This document shows positions 7,364 through 15,735 of a DNA stretch of 36,313 nucleotides, piece by piece (positions within the stretch are counted from its first letter, which is position 1; every line of letters starts with the position of its first letter). The translations under genes were made by a program, and so were the position numbers. The notes beneath the pieces are model-generated. The model was not told the origin of the DNA. It ran no database searches and saw only the letters and a list, made by a program, of their open reading frames with translations. The stretch comes from JAYRGC01 sp041908065 (GTDB lineage Bacteria; Pseudomonadota; Alphaproteobacteria; UBA9219): NCBI GenBank assembly GCA_041908065.1, contig JAYRGC010000052.1, positions 1 through 36,313 on the forward strand. Direction: 5' to 3'.

Positions 7364-8548
7364 TCACCGCTTGCCGCCCATTATCACGGTCACTGACGCC
7401 TGCGCGGCGATGCCTTCGTTGCGTCCAGTGAAGCCCAGACGTTCGGTGGTGGTGGCTTTCACGCTGGCGCGGTCGGGAGATATTCCCAGCATATCGGCCA
7501 GCCTTGCCGCCATCGCGTCGCGGTGCGGGCCTATGCGGGGCTGTTCGCACATCAGCGTGACGTCGACGTTGTTTATATTCCCGCCTCGAGATTTTACGAT
7601 TTCCACGGCGTGGCGGACGAAGATTTCGCTGTCAGCCCCGCGCCATTGCGGATCGGATGGAGGAAAGTGCGAGCCTATATCTCCCGCGCCAACGGCTCCC
7701 AGCATGGCGTCCACTACGGCGTGCAACGCCACGTCGGCGTCGGAATGCCCTTCCAAGGCCAGATTGTGGGGGATGGAGACGCCGCACAGCCGGACGGAAT
7801 TGCCCTTTATCAGGCGATGCACGTCGAAACCGCTTCCGACGCGCAGGTCGCAGACGGCGGCAGCGGCGGGGGAGGAGCAGAATTTTTCGGCCATTTCCAT
7901 ATCTCCGGCGGAGGTTATTTTCATGTTTTCCGGATTCATCGGCACAAGCGCTATCTTCATGCCGGCCAATTCGGCCACTGCCGCGTCGTCTGTCAAGGCT
8001 TTGCCGATAGCGGCGCGATGGGCGTGGATTATTTCCGGAAAGCGGAATCCTTGGGGGGTCGCCACGCTCCATAATCCGTCGCGATTGACAGTTTCGGCTA
8101 TGAAATCTCCGGCGGAGCGTTTCAAGGTGTCGACCACGCGGCGGGCGGCGATAGCACCGCTATGAGAGGCCAAAGATCCATGCACGGCGGTTATGGTTTC
8201 CGCGCTGACGAAAGGTCTGGCCGCGTCGTGGATCATCACCAAATCCGCCGAAGTGCCCTTGCGCGCCGACAACGCCTCTAATCCGTTCAGGGAGGATTCC
8301 TGCCGCGTCGCTCCGCCGAATACGGGGGGGAGAACGTCCAGCCCCTCGACGGCTTGATCGTACAGATGGCGGTGGGACGGGTTTATCACCACCAGAACTC
8401 CGGCGATCAGAGGGTGGGAAAGAAAAGCCAGAACGCTGCGGCGCAAAATCGGAATCCCGCCGACGCTTTGATATTGTTTCGGCATATCGCCGCCCATGCG
8501 TTCGCCGGATCCGGCGGCAACGATGACGGCATAACAGGTTGAAGGCAT
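7364..8548 (-). CDS. ispDF: IspDF, bifunctional MEP-pathway enzyme
   Basis: This fused enzyme makes two steps of the MEP isoprenoid route: IspD (2-C-methyl-D-erythritol 4-phosphate cytidylyltransferase) and IspF (2-C-methyl-D-erythritol 2,4-cyclodiphosphate synthase). Residues 1-225 are IspD, with the nucleotide-binding loop AAGSGERMGGDMPKQY at 11-26 and HDAARPF at 108-114. Residues 236-394 are IspF, with metal ligands Asp242 and His244 in FDVHR and His276 in ALHA, and the EGHSDAD motif at 267-273. The single-chain fusion is typical of alphaproteobacteria and some epsilonproteobacteria. Start ATG at 8548 is preceded by GGGAGA about 10 bases upstream. Confidence 0.97.
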   Translation of the reverse strand: MPSTCYAVIVAAGSGERMGGDMPKQYQSVGGIPILRRSVLAFLSHPLIAGVLVVINPSHRHLYDQAVEGLDVLPPVFGGATRQESSLNGLEALSARKGTSADLVMIHDAARPFVSAETITAVHGSLASHSGAIAARRVVDTLKRSAGDFIAETVNRDGLWSVATPQGFRFPEIIHAHRAAIGKALTDDAAVAELAGMKIALVPMNPENMKITSAGDMEMAEKFCSSPAAAAVCDLRVGSGFDVHRLIKGNSVRLCGVSIPHNLALEGHSDADVALHAVVDAMLGAVGAGDIGSHFPPSDPQWRGADSEIFVRHAVEIVKSRGGNINNVDVTLMCEQPRIGPHRDAMAARLADMLGISPDRASVKATTTERLGFTGRNEGIAAQASVTVIMGGKR

Positions 8549-8646
8549 GTTTATTTCGTCTCCCTTTGATTTAGAGCAGGACGGCGTGCCGTGGTCGCGT
8601 CCATTTAAGCATCAAGGGAGGCGGAGTGGAATAGCCGAGCGCGGCT

Positions 8647-8681
8647 CCGTCCTGAAAATCGTTTAAGGAGTTTCAGGACGG
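8647..8681. repeat. perfect 11-bp inverted repeat between two minus-strand genes
   Basis: CCGTCCTGAAA (8647-8657) and TTTCAGGACGG (8671-8681) are perfect complements around a 13-base loop. It lies 14 bases beyond the stop codon of the helical-repeat gene and about 100 bases before the ispDF start, where a terminator is expected. There is no T-run after it on either strand, so it is a hairpin or binding site of unknown role, not a clear intrinsic terminator. Confidence 0.55.
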
Positions 8682-8694
8682 ATGCCCGACCGTT

Positions 8695-9366
8695 TTACGA
8701 TGGCGTTGCGCCGCCTATAGTTGGGCGTGGCGAATTAGGGGTTCTTTTTGGGATAGCAAAATCAGGCTGAAACCACGACTTTTCCTTTGCATCCCGTCCT
8801 GAATTGCAGAATTGGAGTTTGACCTTTATGTTGTTTGTTAACAGACGATTTTTATCAGCATCGCTCCATTTTTCCACCATCTTGAATGCTTTGCTAGCGT
8901 CTATGTGCGAAAATAAACCTTCCAGCAGTTCAGGGGTGAAGGCCGCAGCTTGGTCGGCAGGCCGCCATTTCGATATTAGATCGAGCAGTTGTTTGGAGCA
9001 ATCATAGGCTATTAGCGATTCGACCGCAGAATGGGACAAAACTCTCCGCTGTAGCTCCATGTTCTTGAAGGCCGAGATAAGTTTAAGCGTTTTGCCGCCG
9101 TGGTATTTGTGCGCTAACGTATCCACAATATCAGGAGTAAGAACGTCCGCCTGATTAGCTTCCGGCAAATGCCCGACTATTCTCAGGAACTTGTCGGATC
9201 TTATATTTCTGCCGTCATCCGATAAGAGGAAGCGGCACATATAATCGGAGGCTAGAGTCCTGGTTATTTCAGCGACATCTTTGGCGACGGACGGATTTAA
9301 AAGGCGATCTCCCGTCTGTAGGCATAAAATACCTTCGTTATTTTTCTTAAAAGCGAGAGCGTTCAT
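8695..9366 (-). CDS. uncharacterised alpha-helical repeat protein
   Basis: I do not recognise a family. The 223-residue product has no signal peptide or membrane segment. From about residue 66 to 180 it is built of three to four degenerate units of 32-34 residues, each with a Trp/Leu-containing lead, a polar turn and the pattern VLTPDIVDTLA, VLSHSAVESLI or AFTPELLEGLF, then a second helix such as KTLKLIS, KQLLDLIS or AFKMVEK. This predicts an alpha-solenoid used for protein binding. The C-terminal tail is Pro/Thr/Ser-rich. ATG at 9366 is chosen over the TTG at 9369 because AGAGGA lies 6-7 bases upstream of it. The gene is divergent from efp across 235 bases. A secreted effector or a scaffold are both possible; neither is shown by the sequence. 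Confidence 0.7.
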   Translation of the reverse strand: MNALAFKKNNEGILCLQTGDRLLNPSVAKDVAEITRTLASDYMCRFLLSDDGRNIRSDKFLRIVGHLPEANQADVLTPDIVDTLAHKYHGGKTLKLISAFKNMELQRRVLSHSAVESLIAYDCSKQLLDLISKWRPADQAAAFTPELLEGLFSHIDASKAFKMVEKWSDADKNRLLTNNIKVKLQFCNSGRDAKEKSWFQPDFAIPKRTPNSPRPTIGGATPS

Positions 9367-9604
9367 CAAGGTTCCTCTTGTTATGATTGAAACAGCCGCA
9401 TGATATGACTATTTCTACTATCATAATTCAATCGCTTTTAACAGCAAAAAATCGCATTATGGCGGAAAAAGCCGCGTTTGCCCCTTTACTAAGACGACCC
9501 GCGCGGTTATACAGCCCTGCGTCGGGTTCTGATGCCGCTGAACTGGCGGGGGAATCTCCGTCGCGGTTGCCTGCGGCTGCGGGGCGAAATCAATTATTAA
9601 CGGG

Positions 9605-10177
9605 ATGGCTGAAATGAAGGTCGACGCTAACACCATACGCAAGGGGCATGTTCTGGATCACAACAACAAGTTGTGGTTGGTGTCCAAAAGCGAAATCATG
9701 ATCCCGGGCAAGGGCAACGCCATAATTCAGGTGGAAATGCGCGACGTCCGCACCGGCATCAAGACCAATGAGCGTTTCCGCACCCAAGAAACGGTGGAGC
9801 GCGTCCAGCTTCACGATCATGAGATGCAGTTCCTGTTCTCCTCGGGCGACGAGTACACGTTCATGGATCAGGAAAGCTTCGAGCAGTACACCGTCACCCG
9901 CGAGCTGATCGGCGATCCTGCCGTGTATTTGCAAGAGGGCATGATCTGCACGGTTCAGACCTATGAGGGCACTCCGTTGTCGATCAATATTCCGTCGTCG
10001 GTAATTCTGGAAATCGTCGAGGCCGATCCGGTCGTGCGCGGCCAAACCGCTTCGTCGTCGTATAAACCGGCCAAGCTCTCGAACGGCGTGCGCGTCATGG
10101 TTCCTCCGTTTATCGAGGCGGGAACCAAGATAGTGGTGAATACCACGGACAGCAGCTACGTCGAGCGGGCGAAGTAG
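9605..10177 (+). CDS. efp: EF-P, translation elongation factor P
   Basis: EF-P binds between the P and E sites of the ribosome and relieves stalling at polyproline. The 190 residues show the usual three beta domains: the KOW-like N domain (KGHVLDHNNKLW), the loop PGKGNA with the tip lysine at residue 36, the OB domain (NERFRTQETVERV), and the C-terminal signature TASSSYKPAKLSNGVRVMVPPF. ATG at 9605 has a weak upstream site. A second ATG at 9614 (MKVDAN) has GGATGG upstream and matches the usual family N-terminus, so the mature start may be there. No EpmA or other modification enzyme is in the window. Confidence 0.97.
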   Translation: MAEMKVDANTIRKGHVLDHNNKLWLVSKSEIMIPGKGNAIIQVEMRDVRTGIKTNERFRTQETVERVQLHDHEMQFLFSSGDEYTFMDQESFEQYTVTRELIGDPAVYLQEGMICTVQTYEGTPLSINIPSSVILEIVEADPVVRGQTASSSYKPAKLSNGVRVMVPPFIEAGTKIVVNTTDSSYVERAK

Positions 10178-10254
10178 TATATAAAATTAACGTCGCAGTT
10201 TTTATTTCCATTGAACAAACAAGCATATGTTCATTTAAAGAGAGGGGATTAGAG

Positions 10255-11244
10255 ATGACAAGAAAACAAAACGGAGAGCAAACATATGAGGCGGGACAAC
10301 GGTTTTCCACATATGGCGGTAGAGGTTCTGGTCTCGTAATAACACTGCGCAAGGAGGCAAGTTTTATTCAAACGCTTAAATTGATTGAGCTTGTCTGGGC
10401 GCTTGGATCCACGAGGCAAACAATAAATCAGCAAGACTTTCTAAGAAAAGAAAACGAAATAGCTACTATTCTCCAAAGCCCAAATATGGCCGATATAAAC
10501 GCTTGCTTGGATGGCCGCCCGTTGGTTCATAGTATAGTTAAAAACGGTTCTCCGGGCCTTCTGAGAAGAATTATGCATTCCTCATCCATGCTTGATGTGG
10601 CGGCCACAGACAAAGATGGCAACAACGCTATTAATTTTCTTCTTTATTCCCCGTTCTATAAAATCAAAAACCCTATAACACACCAACAAGATGTAAGAGA
10701 CAAATGTAGCCTTTTATTCGGTATTGCGTCAATGGATGTGACAAGAATCCATCCTGTCGAAAGGTATGGAGACATAGGCTACAACCATGAGCTAGTTAAC
10801 GGTTCAATAGGAGACACCTCTGCTCACCTTACGAATCTATTTTTAACACGCCAACTCTTAATAAAATCGATAACTCTTTCCAATATGGCAAGATTACTAA
10901 AAGCTAGAACAAATGAATGTTTAAGAGATAATGATAGAGCCTCTACCTTAGAACACATCTGCAATAAACAATCACAGCTTGAAAACGAAATAAGTGCTGA
11001 ACTTAGTTTAATGCTTAAGAGCAGCGGCTTTGCAAGGGATGTTTTTAAAGAAACACTGCGGTCCAATCCATTAGCCGCCCCAACCCTTGCTCGTGAATTC
11101 ACTTTTGGCCTGAAAGGAGAAAATCCTCAACTCAAAATGGCCTCCGATCTATTGCCTGCGCCTGTTCGGGAAGGTTCAAAAATATTTGATCGGATTCACA
11201 GAGAGATGTCATTGCCTCTCCCTAAACTTATAGGGTTTTTATAA
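10255..11244 (+). CDS. uncharacterised ankyrin-like protein, AT-rich
   Basis: The 329-residue product is not one I recognise. Residues about 80-135 read as one or two degenerate ankyrin repeats (DGRPLVHSIVKNGSPGLLRRIM, then LDVAATDKDGNNAINFLL). The rest is helical with no clear signature, signal peptide or membrane helix. ATG at 10255 has a GAGGGG site about 8 bases upstream. The coding sequence is visibly AT-richer than efp and the monophosphatase gene on either side and uses A/T-ending codons, which suggests acquisition. It separates efp from the inositol-monophosphatase gene, a pair that is often adjacent in alphaproteobacteria. An effector-like role is only a guess from the ankyrin fold. 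Confidence 0.7.
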   Translation: MTRKQNGEQTYEAGQRFSTYGGRGSGLVITLRKEASFIQTLKLIELVWALGSTRQTINQQDFLRKENEIATILQSPNMADINACLDGRPLVHSIVKNGSPGLLRRIMHSSSMLDVAATDKDGNNAINFLLYSPFYKIKNPITHQQDVRDKCSLLFGIASMDVTRIHPVERYGDIGYNHELVNGSIGDTSAHLTNLFLTRQLLIKSITLSNMARLLKARTNECLRDNDRASTLEHICNKQSQLENEISAELSLMLKSSGFARDVFKETLRSNPLAAPTLAREFTFGLKGENPQLKMASDLLPAPVREGSKIFDRIHREMSLPLPKLIGFL

Positions 11245-11267
11245 TAATAATGATATTTGATGTTCGT

Positions 11268-11283
11268 CATCCTCCGAAGGATG
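11268..11283 (+). repeat. short hairpin between the ankyrin-like gene and suhB
   Basis: CATCCT (11268-11273) and AGGATG (11278-11283) form a 6-bp stem with a CCGA loop, 24 bases after the ankyrin-like stop and 40 bases before the suhB start. No T-tract follows. It may end the upstream transcript weakly or shape the suhB leader. Confidence 0.3.
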
Positions 11284-11323
11284 TTGCTCATGGAGTTGGA
11301 AACCGGATAGATTGGAAGAAACG

Positions 11324-12130
11324 ATGCCCGTTCGCCCGCCGCTAGTTAACGTTATGATCCGCGCCGCCGAGATGGCGGCGCGCAAGCTGCGCCGCGATTT
11401 CGGCGAGGTTGAAAAGCTGCAAGTTTCGCGCAAAGGTCCGGCGGATTTCGTCAGCATGGCCGATATTCAGGCGCAAAAGACCATCCGCGAGGAGCTGGCC
11501 AAGGCTCGTTCCGATTTCGGATTTCTGATGGAAGAGGGCGACGACGCGAAAGGAACCTCCGCCAAGGGCGAACGCTGGATAGTCGATCCGCTGGACGGAA
11601 CCACCAACTTCCTGCACGGCGTGCCGCACTGGTGCATCTCCATCGCCGCCGAGCGCGACGGGGAAATCGTGGCCGGGCTGGTTCACAATCCGATAACCGA
11701 CGAATCTTTCTGGGCGGAAAAGGGATTGGGCGCGTTCGGCAACGACGAGCGTTTGCGCGTGTCGTCGCGTTCGGAGTTGGCCGATTGCCTTATAGCCACA
11801 GGAATTCCCTTCAAGGGCAGCAGCAAGCCCGCCGCGCCGTTCCTCAAGGAAATGGGCGCGGTTATGGGGCAAGTGGCCGGAATCCGCCGCGCCGGAGCCG
11901 CCGCGCTGGATCTGGCCTACGTCGCCGCCGGACGTTACGATGGTTATTGGGAATCCGGACTGAAGCCGTGGGATCTGGCGGCCGGAATGCTCATAGTCAA
12001 AGAGGCGGGAGGAATAGTCTTGCCGCTCGTCCATGGACAGGACGTGATGAAAACCGGCTCGCTCATCGCCGGAAACTCCCGCATAACCGAGAAGCTGGCG
12101 GACATATTGCGCGGCAGTTCGGCGGGGTAA
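11324..12130 (+). CDS. suhB: inositol-1-monophosphatase family phosphatase (SuhB-like)
   Basis: Members are Mg-dependent Li-sensitive phosphatases acting on inositol phosphates; bacterial SuhB also takes part in rRNA antitermination and ribosome assembly. The 268 residues carry the family metal site: Glu70/Glu71 in MEEG, the DPLDGTTNF motif at 88-96, and the second signature WDLAAGMLIVKEAGG at 216-230 with Asp217. ATG at 11324 is chosen over an in-frame TTG at 11312 because GGAAGA sits 6-7 bases upstream. The stop is 5 bases before miaB, so the two are probably co-transcribed. The substrate cannot be told from the sequence; SuhB and other phosphatases of this fold look alike. Confidence 0.9.
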   Translation: MPVRPPLVNVMIRAAEMAARKLRRDFGEVEKLQVSRKGPADFVSMADIQAQKTIREELAKARSDFGFLMEEGDDAKGTSAKGERWIVDPLDGTTNFLHGVPHWCISIAAERDGEIVAGLVHNPITDESFWAEKGLGAFGNDERLRVSSRSELADCLIATGIPFKGSSKPAAPFLKEMGAVMGQVAGIRRAGAAALDLAYVAAGRYDGYWESGLKPWDLAAGMLIVKEAGGIVLPLVHGQDVMKTGSLIAGNSRITEKLADILRGSSAG

Positions 12131-12135
12131 CTCCT

Positions 12136-13476
12136 GTGAACGCGAAAAAACTCCATATAAAAACTTGGGGCTGCCAGATGAACATGTACGACTCGGCGCG
12201 GATGGCCGACGTCGTAAAGCCCTTGGGGTACGAGGCTACCGATGACGCTGCCGAAGCCGATTTGGTTATCCTGAACACCTGCCATATCCGCGAAAAGGCC
12301 ACGGAAAAACTGTTCTCCGAATTGGGACGATTGAAAGAATCCAAAGACCGCCGCAAGAAGATTACGGGGCGGGGGACGCTTATCGCCGTGGCCGGATGCG
12401 TGGCGCAGGCGCAAGGTGAGGAAATCCGCGCTCGCGCCCCTTATGTCGACATGGTGTTTGGTCCCCAGACTTACCACCAGTTGCCGGAGATGATCGCCCG
12501 CGTCACGCGGGAAAGCGGCGGCGTCCTGAACACCGATTTTCCGCCCGAGGCCAAGTTCGATTTTCTGCCGGAAAACAACGCTAACGGCGAGGTCAGCGCG
12601 TTTCTGGCCATACAGGAAGGATGCGACCGCTTTTGCAGCTTTTGCGTCGTTCCGTACACTCGCGGCGCGGAATACTCGCGCGACGTGGCCGAGGTGGTGG
12701 CCGAGGCGAAGCGCATGGTCGAAAGCGGCGCGCGGGAGATCGTTCTTTTGGGGCAGAACGTCAACGCTTGGCATGGAAAAGACGCGGGAGGGAAGGAACG
12801 CGGGCTGTCTTATTTGCTGGAAAAGCTATCGGACATAGGCGGCTTGGTACGCCTGCGCTATACGACTTCGCATCCCTTGGGCATGGACGACGCGCTTATC
12901 GCCGCCCATCGCGATTTGCCGAAGCTGATGCCGTTTTTGCATCTTCCGGCGCAAAGCGGATCGGACAGGATACTTGAAGCCATGAACCGCAAGCATACCT
13001 CTGCCGATTATCTCCGCATCGTCGACAAGCTGCGTAAGGCGAGGCCGGACATGGCCTTGTCCACCGACATAATCGTCGGCTTTCCGAACGAAAGCGATCG
13101 GGATTTCGAGGATACCGTTCGTTTAGTGGAGCAGGTGGGATTCGCTCAGGCCTATTCGTTCGCCTACAGCGCGAGACACGGGACTCCGGCGGCGGCGATG
13201 GCGGAACAGATAAGGCCGGAAACGGCTTCGGCGCGTCTTTCACGCTTGCAGGAAATCCTTCGCGCCCAACAGGCTGAGTTCAACGCCGGATTTGCGGACA
13301 AGACCGTTTCCGTGCTGGTGGAAAAGCCCGCCCGTTCGGCGGGACGGATGTTCGGGCGCACCCCGCACATGCAAACCGCGGTGGTCGACGTTTCTCCCGA
13401 CACGGCGGGGAAAGAAATAAACGTGAAGGTTAAATCGGCCACTCCCGACGCCTTGATCTGTGGCGTCGCGGATTAG
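12136..13476 (+). CDS. miaB: MiaB, tRNA-2-methylthio-N6-isopentenyladenosine synthase
   Basis: MiaB is a radical-SAM methylthiotransferase that converts i6A37 to ms2i6A37 in tRNAs reading UNN codons. The 446 residues match the family. The N-terminal UPF0004 domain holds cluster cysteines Cys13 (WGCQMN), Cys49 (NTCHIRE) and Cys88 (AGCVAQ). The radical-SAM triad is Cys163, Cys167 and Cys170 in CDRFCSFC. The TRAM domain occupies the last 65 or so residues. The frame stays open far upstream, but homology begins at GTG 12136, five bases after the suhB stop, so that is taken as the start. The gene converges on rmuC, with a mobile-repeat remnant between them. Confidence 0.96.
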   Translation: MNAKKLHIKTWGCQMNMYDSARMADVVKPLGYEATDDAAEADLVILNTCHIREKATEKLFSELGRLKESKDRRKKITGRGTLIAVAGCVAQAQGEEIRARAPYVDMVFGPQTYHQLPEMIARVTRESGGVLNTDFPPEAKFDFLPENNANGEVSAFLAIQEGCDRFCSFCVVPYTRGAEYSRDVAEVVAEAKRMVESGAREIVLLGQNVNAWHGKDAGGKERGLSYLLEKLSDIGGLVRLRYTTSHPLGMDDALIAAHRDLPKLMPFLHLPAQSGSDRILEAMNRKHTSADYLRIVDKLRKARPDMALSTDIIVGFPNESDRDFEDTVRLVEQVGFAQAYSFAYSARHGTPAAAMAEQIRPETASARLSRLQEILRAQQAEFNAGFADKTVSVLVEKPARSAGRMFGRTPHMQTAVVDVSPDTAGKEINVKVKSATPDALICGVAD

Positions 13477-13510
13477 AGGCATTTCGGATAATTTCTGTCA
13501 TGCGAAGTTA

Positions 13511-13701
13511 CGGCCAAAGGCCGTCATTGCGAGCGTCGCCCTTGCGACGCGAAGCAATCCAGAGTCATTGAGCAACGGCAATGGATTGCTTCGCCGCCCG
13601 ACAGCGTTCAACGCTGTCCAAACCAAAGGGTGGCGGCTCGCAATGACAGTGATTGTCGTTGCGTTTGGATGCAAAATTACCCCCCGTTTTGCGTAAGAGC
13701 C
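13511..13701 (+). mobile_element. MITE-like element, copy B, left arm lost
   Basis: The core is clear: GTCATTGCGAGCGTCGCCC, GAAGCAATCCAG, the complementary ATGGATTGCTTCGCCGCC, then a near-palindrome GACAGCGTTCAACGCTGTC and GGCGGCTCGCAATGACAG. The right arm ends with TTTTGCGTAAGAGCC at 13701. The left arm is missing or unrecognisable and there is no target duplication. Orientation matches copy A. It fills the 243-base gap between the convergent miaB and rmuC genes. Confidence 0.75.
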
Positions 13702-13719
13702 GATCTAACAACGCCCCCC

Positions 13720-14976
13720 TTACGCCGCCGCCTCGTTTTCAGGCTCTTGAGCGTCAGGCGCGGATTCCACGGCGGGTTGGGCTGAAGTCAAGGCGCGGAC
13801 GGTTTTTTCCACAACTGACGGAGTTTCTATCTCTCCGTCCTTCGTCGTCGCGCCGTATTCCTGAAGTTTGCGGCTTCGCCCGAGAACGTCGCGTTCCATA
13901 ACGCCAACCGCCCGATTGTAGGATTCGACCGCTCCCGATAATTTTCCGCCCAGCGTGTCCATGTGTCCGGCAAAAGACGACACGGCGGCGTATAGTTTGC
14001 GTCCCATTTCCGCTATTTGGCGGACGTTCTCGCGCAACGCCTCCTGTTTCCATCCGTGCGCCACGGCGCGCAGCATGGCGATGAGCGTGGTGGGGGTGGC
14101 GAGTATTATCTGCCTCTCCATGCTGAATTCCAGCAGAGAAGAATCCCCGTCCAAAGCCGCGCTGAGGAAATGCTCGCCGGGCAGGAACATCACGACGAAT
14201 TCCGGCGATCCTTCGACTTGTTCCCAATACGCCTTGGCGGAGAGACGCTTGACGTGCTCGCGCACTTGCTTGGCGTGCAGCCGCGCCGCCTCTTGCATCG
14301 CGGCCTCGCCGGAGCCGTCGCCTATGGCGTCGAGATAGGCCGTGAGCGGAACCTTGCTGTCGATGACGACGCATCGTCCCCCGGGAAGGGAAACGGTCGC
14401 GTCGGGGCGCAAGACGCCGCTTTCGCCCGCCACGCTTTCCTGCATGGAAAAATCCTGCGAATGCGCCGACATTCCGGTCATTTCCAGAATGCGCCGCAGC
14501 TGGATTTCGCCCCAGCGTCCGCGAGAGCTTGAGGATCTCAGAGCTTGCAACAGTTGTCCGGTGTCCTTGCGAAGCTGGTCTTGGACGCGGTTGGAGGAGG
14601 CCATCAACTCGGCCAGTTCGCGGTACGCTCCTTCGCGTTTCACTTCCAGCGCGTGGAGCTGTTCGTCGACCTTTTTAAGGGTTTCGCGCACCGGCTTGAC
14701 CATCTCGGCGATGGCGGTTTCCTTTTGGGACAGGACGGCGTGCGAGGTTTGCTCGCGCTGCATAAGGCGGGAATCCGCCATTTGCAGGAACGTCTCGCTG
14801 TTGCGGTGGAGCGTGTCGGCGGCCAACGCCTTGAACGAATCCATCATTTGCCGTTGCGCCCCGATTTTGGCGCGCATGAACAGCCAGACCAAAGCCCCTC
14901 CGGCGGCGAAGCCTAGAGACAAGGCGAAAAGGGCGATAGCCGTAAGGGCTAGGGGGGATATGGCGATTTCCTGCAT
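13720..14976 (-). CDS. rmuC: RmuC-family DNA recombination protein
   Basis: RmuC proteins limit recombination at inverted repeats and are predicted nuclease-fold proteins anchored in the membrane. The 418 residues begin with a hydrophobic anchor at about 8-33, then a long coiled coil to about 135. The conserved RmuC domain follows, with RGRWGEIQLRRILEMTGM, RPDATVSLPGG and VIDSKVPLTAYLDA at roughly 150-215, and FLPGEHFLSAAL further on. The last 45 residues are an acidic, low-complexity tail. ATG at 14976 lacks a strong ribosome binding site. The gene is divergent from yqgE across 120 bases that hold nothing else I can name. Its presence in a region dense with palindromes may be coincidence. 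Confidence 0.92.
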   Translation of the reverse strand: MQEIAISPLALTAIALFALSLGFAAGGALVWLFMRAKIGAQRQMMDSFKALAADTLHRNSETFLQMADSRLMQREQTSHAVLSQKETAIAEMVKPVRETLKKVDEQLHALEVKREGAYRELAELMASSNRVQDQLRKDTGQLLQALRSSSSRGRWGEIQLRRILEMTGMSAHSQDFSMQESVAGESGVLRPDATVSLPGGRCVVIDSKVPLTAYLDAIGDGSGEAAMQEAARLHAKQVREHVKRLSAKAYWEQVEGSPEFVVMFLPGEHFLSAALDGDSSLLEFSMERQIILATPTTLIAMLRAVAHGWKQEALRENVRQIAEMGRKLYAAVSSFAGHMDTLGGKLSGAVESYNRAVGVMERDVLGRSRKLQEYGATTKDGEIETPSVVEKTVRALTSAQPAVESAPDAQEPENEAAA

Positions 14977-15096
14977 GTTCGGGATGATACAGCAAAAGAC
15001 GAGGGCAAGGCAAAAGACAAGGTGACAAGGCGCGTCCTAGGCGATTAGCATGGAGTCGGATCGTCGGTTGAACGCGGCCAGTCCGGAGGCACGGAA

Positions 15097-15702
15097 ATGG
15101 ACGGATACGGCAGTTTTACGCTGAAAAGCGGCGGAGAGCAGTCCGAGGGCTGGCTTTCCGGCAGGTTGCTGGTGTCCACGCCGTCGATGCCGGATCAGCG
15201 ATTCTCGCGCTCGGTCATTTATATTTGTTCCCACAGCCCCGAGGGGGCCATGGGGCTGGTAGTTAACCGGTTGTACGGGGAAATCAGCTTCCGTTCCTTA
15301 TTGAGCCAGCTGGACGTCAAGACCTCCGCCAAGGCGCGGGACATACCGGTTCATTTCGGCGGTCCGGTCGAACCTATGCGGGGATTCGTCCTGCATTCTT
15401 CCGATTATAAGCAGGACGACGGATCGCTGTTCGTTTCCGACAAAATATCGTTGACCGCTACTGTCGACGTGTTGCGTTCGCTTGCCGAAGGCGAGGGGCC
15501 GAGGCACGCCATTTTGGCTTTGGGCTACGCCGGATGGGGCCCCGGGCAACTGGAGGAGGAAATACAGGGCAACGGTTGGCTGATTGCCGATGCCACCGAC
15601 GATCTGGTGTTCGGCAACGGCACGGAAAGCAAATGGGTGGAGGCGTTGGCCAGCTTGGGGCTCAGCCCCGCTTCGATCTCCAGCGAATCCGGTCGGGCAT
15701 AA
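15097..15702 (+). CDS. yqgE: YqgE/AlgH family protein
   Basis: A member of the UPF0301 (AlgH/YqgE) family, whose biochemical role is unsettled. The 201 residues are the usual length. Recognisable motifs are GRLLVSTPSMPDQRFSRSVIYIC near the N-terminus, EGAMGLVVNR, FGGPVEP, and GYAGWGPGQLEEEIQGNGW in the second half. ATG at 15097 has GGAGG seven bases upstream. It is followed after 33 bases by the stop codon of a convergent hydrolase gene, with no terminator hairpin visible between them. Confidence 0.95.
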   Translation: MDGYGSFTLKSGGEQSEGWLSGRLLVSTPSMPDQRFSRSVIYICSHSPEGAMGLVVNRLYGEISFRSLLSQLDVKTSAKARDIPVHFGGPVEPMRGFVLHSSDYKQDDGSLFVSDKISLTATVDVLRSLAEGEGPRHAILALGYAGWGPGQLEEEIQGNGWLIADATDDLVFGNGTESKWVEALASLGLSPASISSESGRA

Positions 15703-15735
15703 GATAGCGTTTAGAATCTAGTTATGCTGCGGCGA

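Noticed and set aside
10211..10239. Promoter TTGAAC/TTTAAA before the ankyrin-like gene
   Set aside because: Both boxes are weak and transcription would begin at about 10246, inside or after the ribosome binding site.
11632..12135. A long N-terminal extension of MiaB
   Set aside because: This part of the open frame is out-of-frame suhB sequence; MiaB homology starts exactly at GTG 12136.
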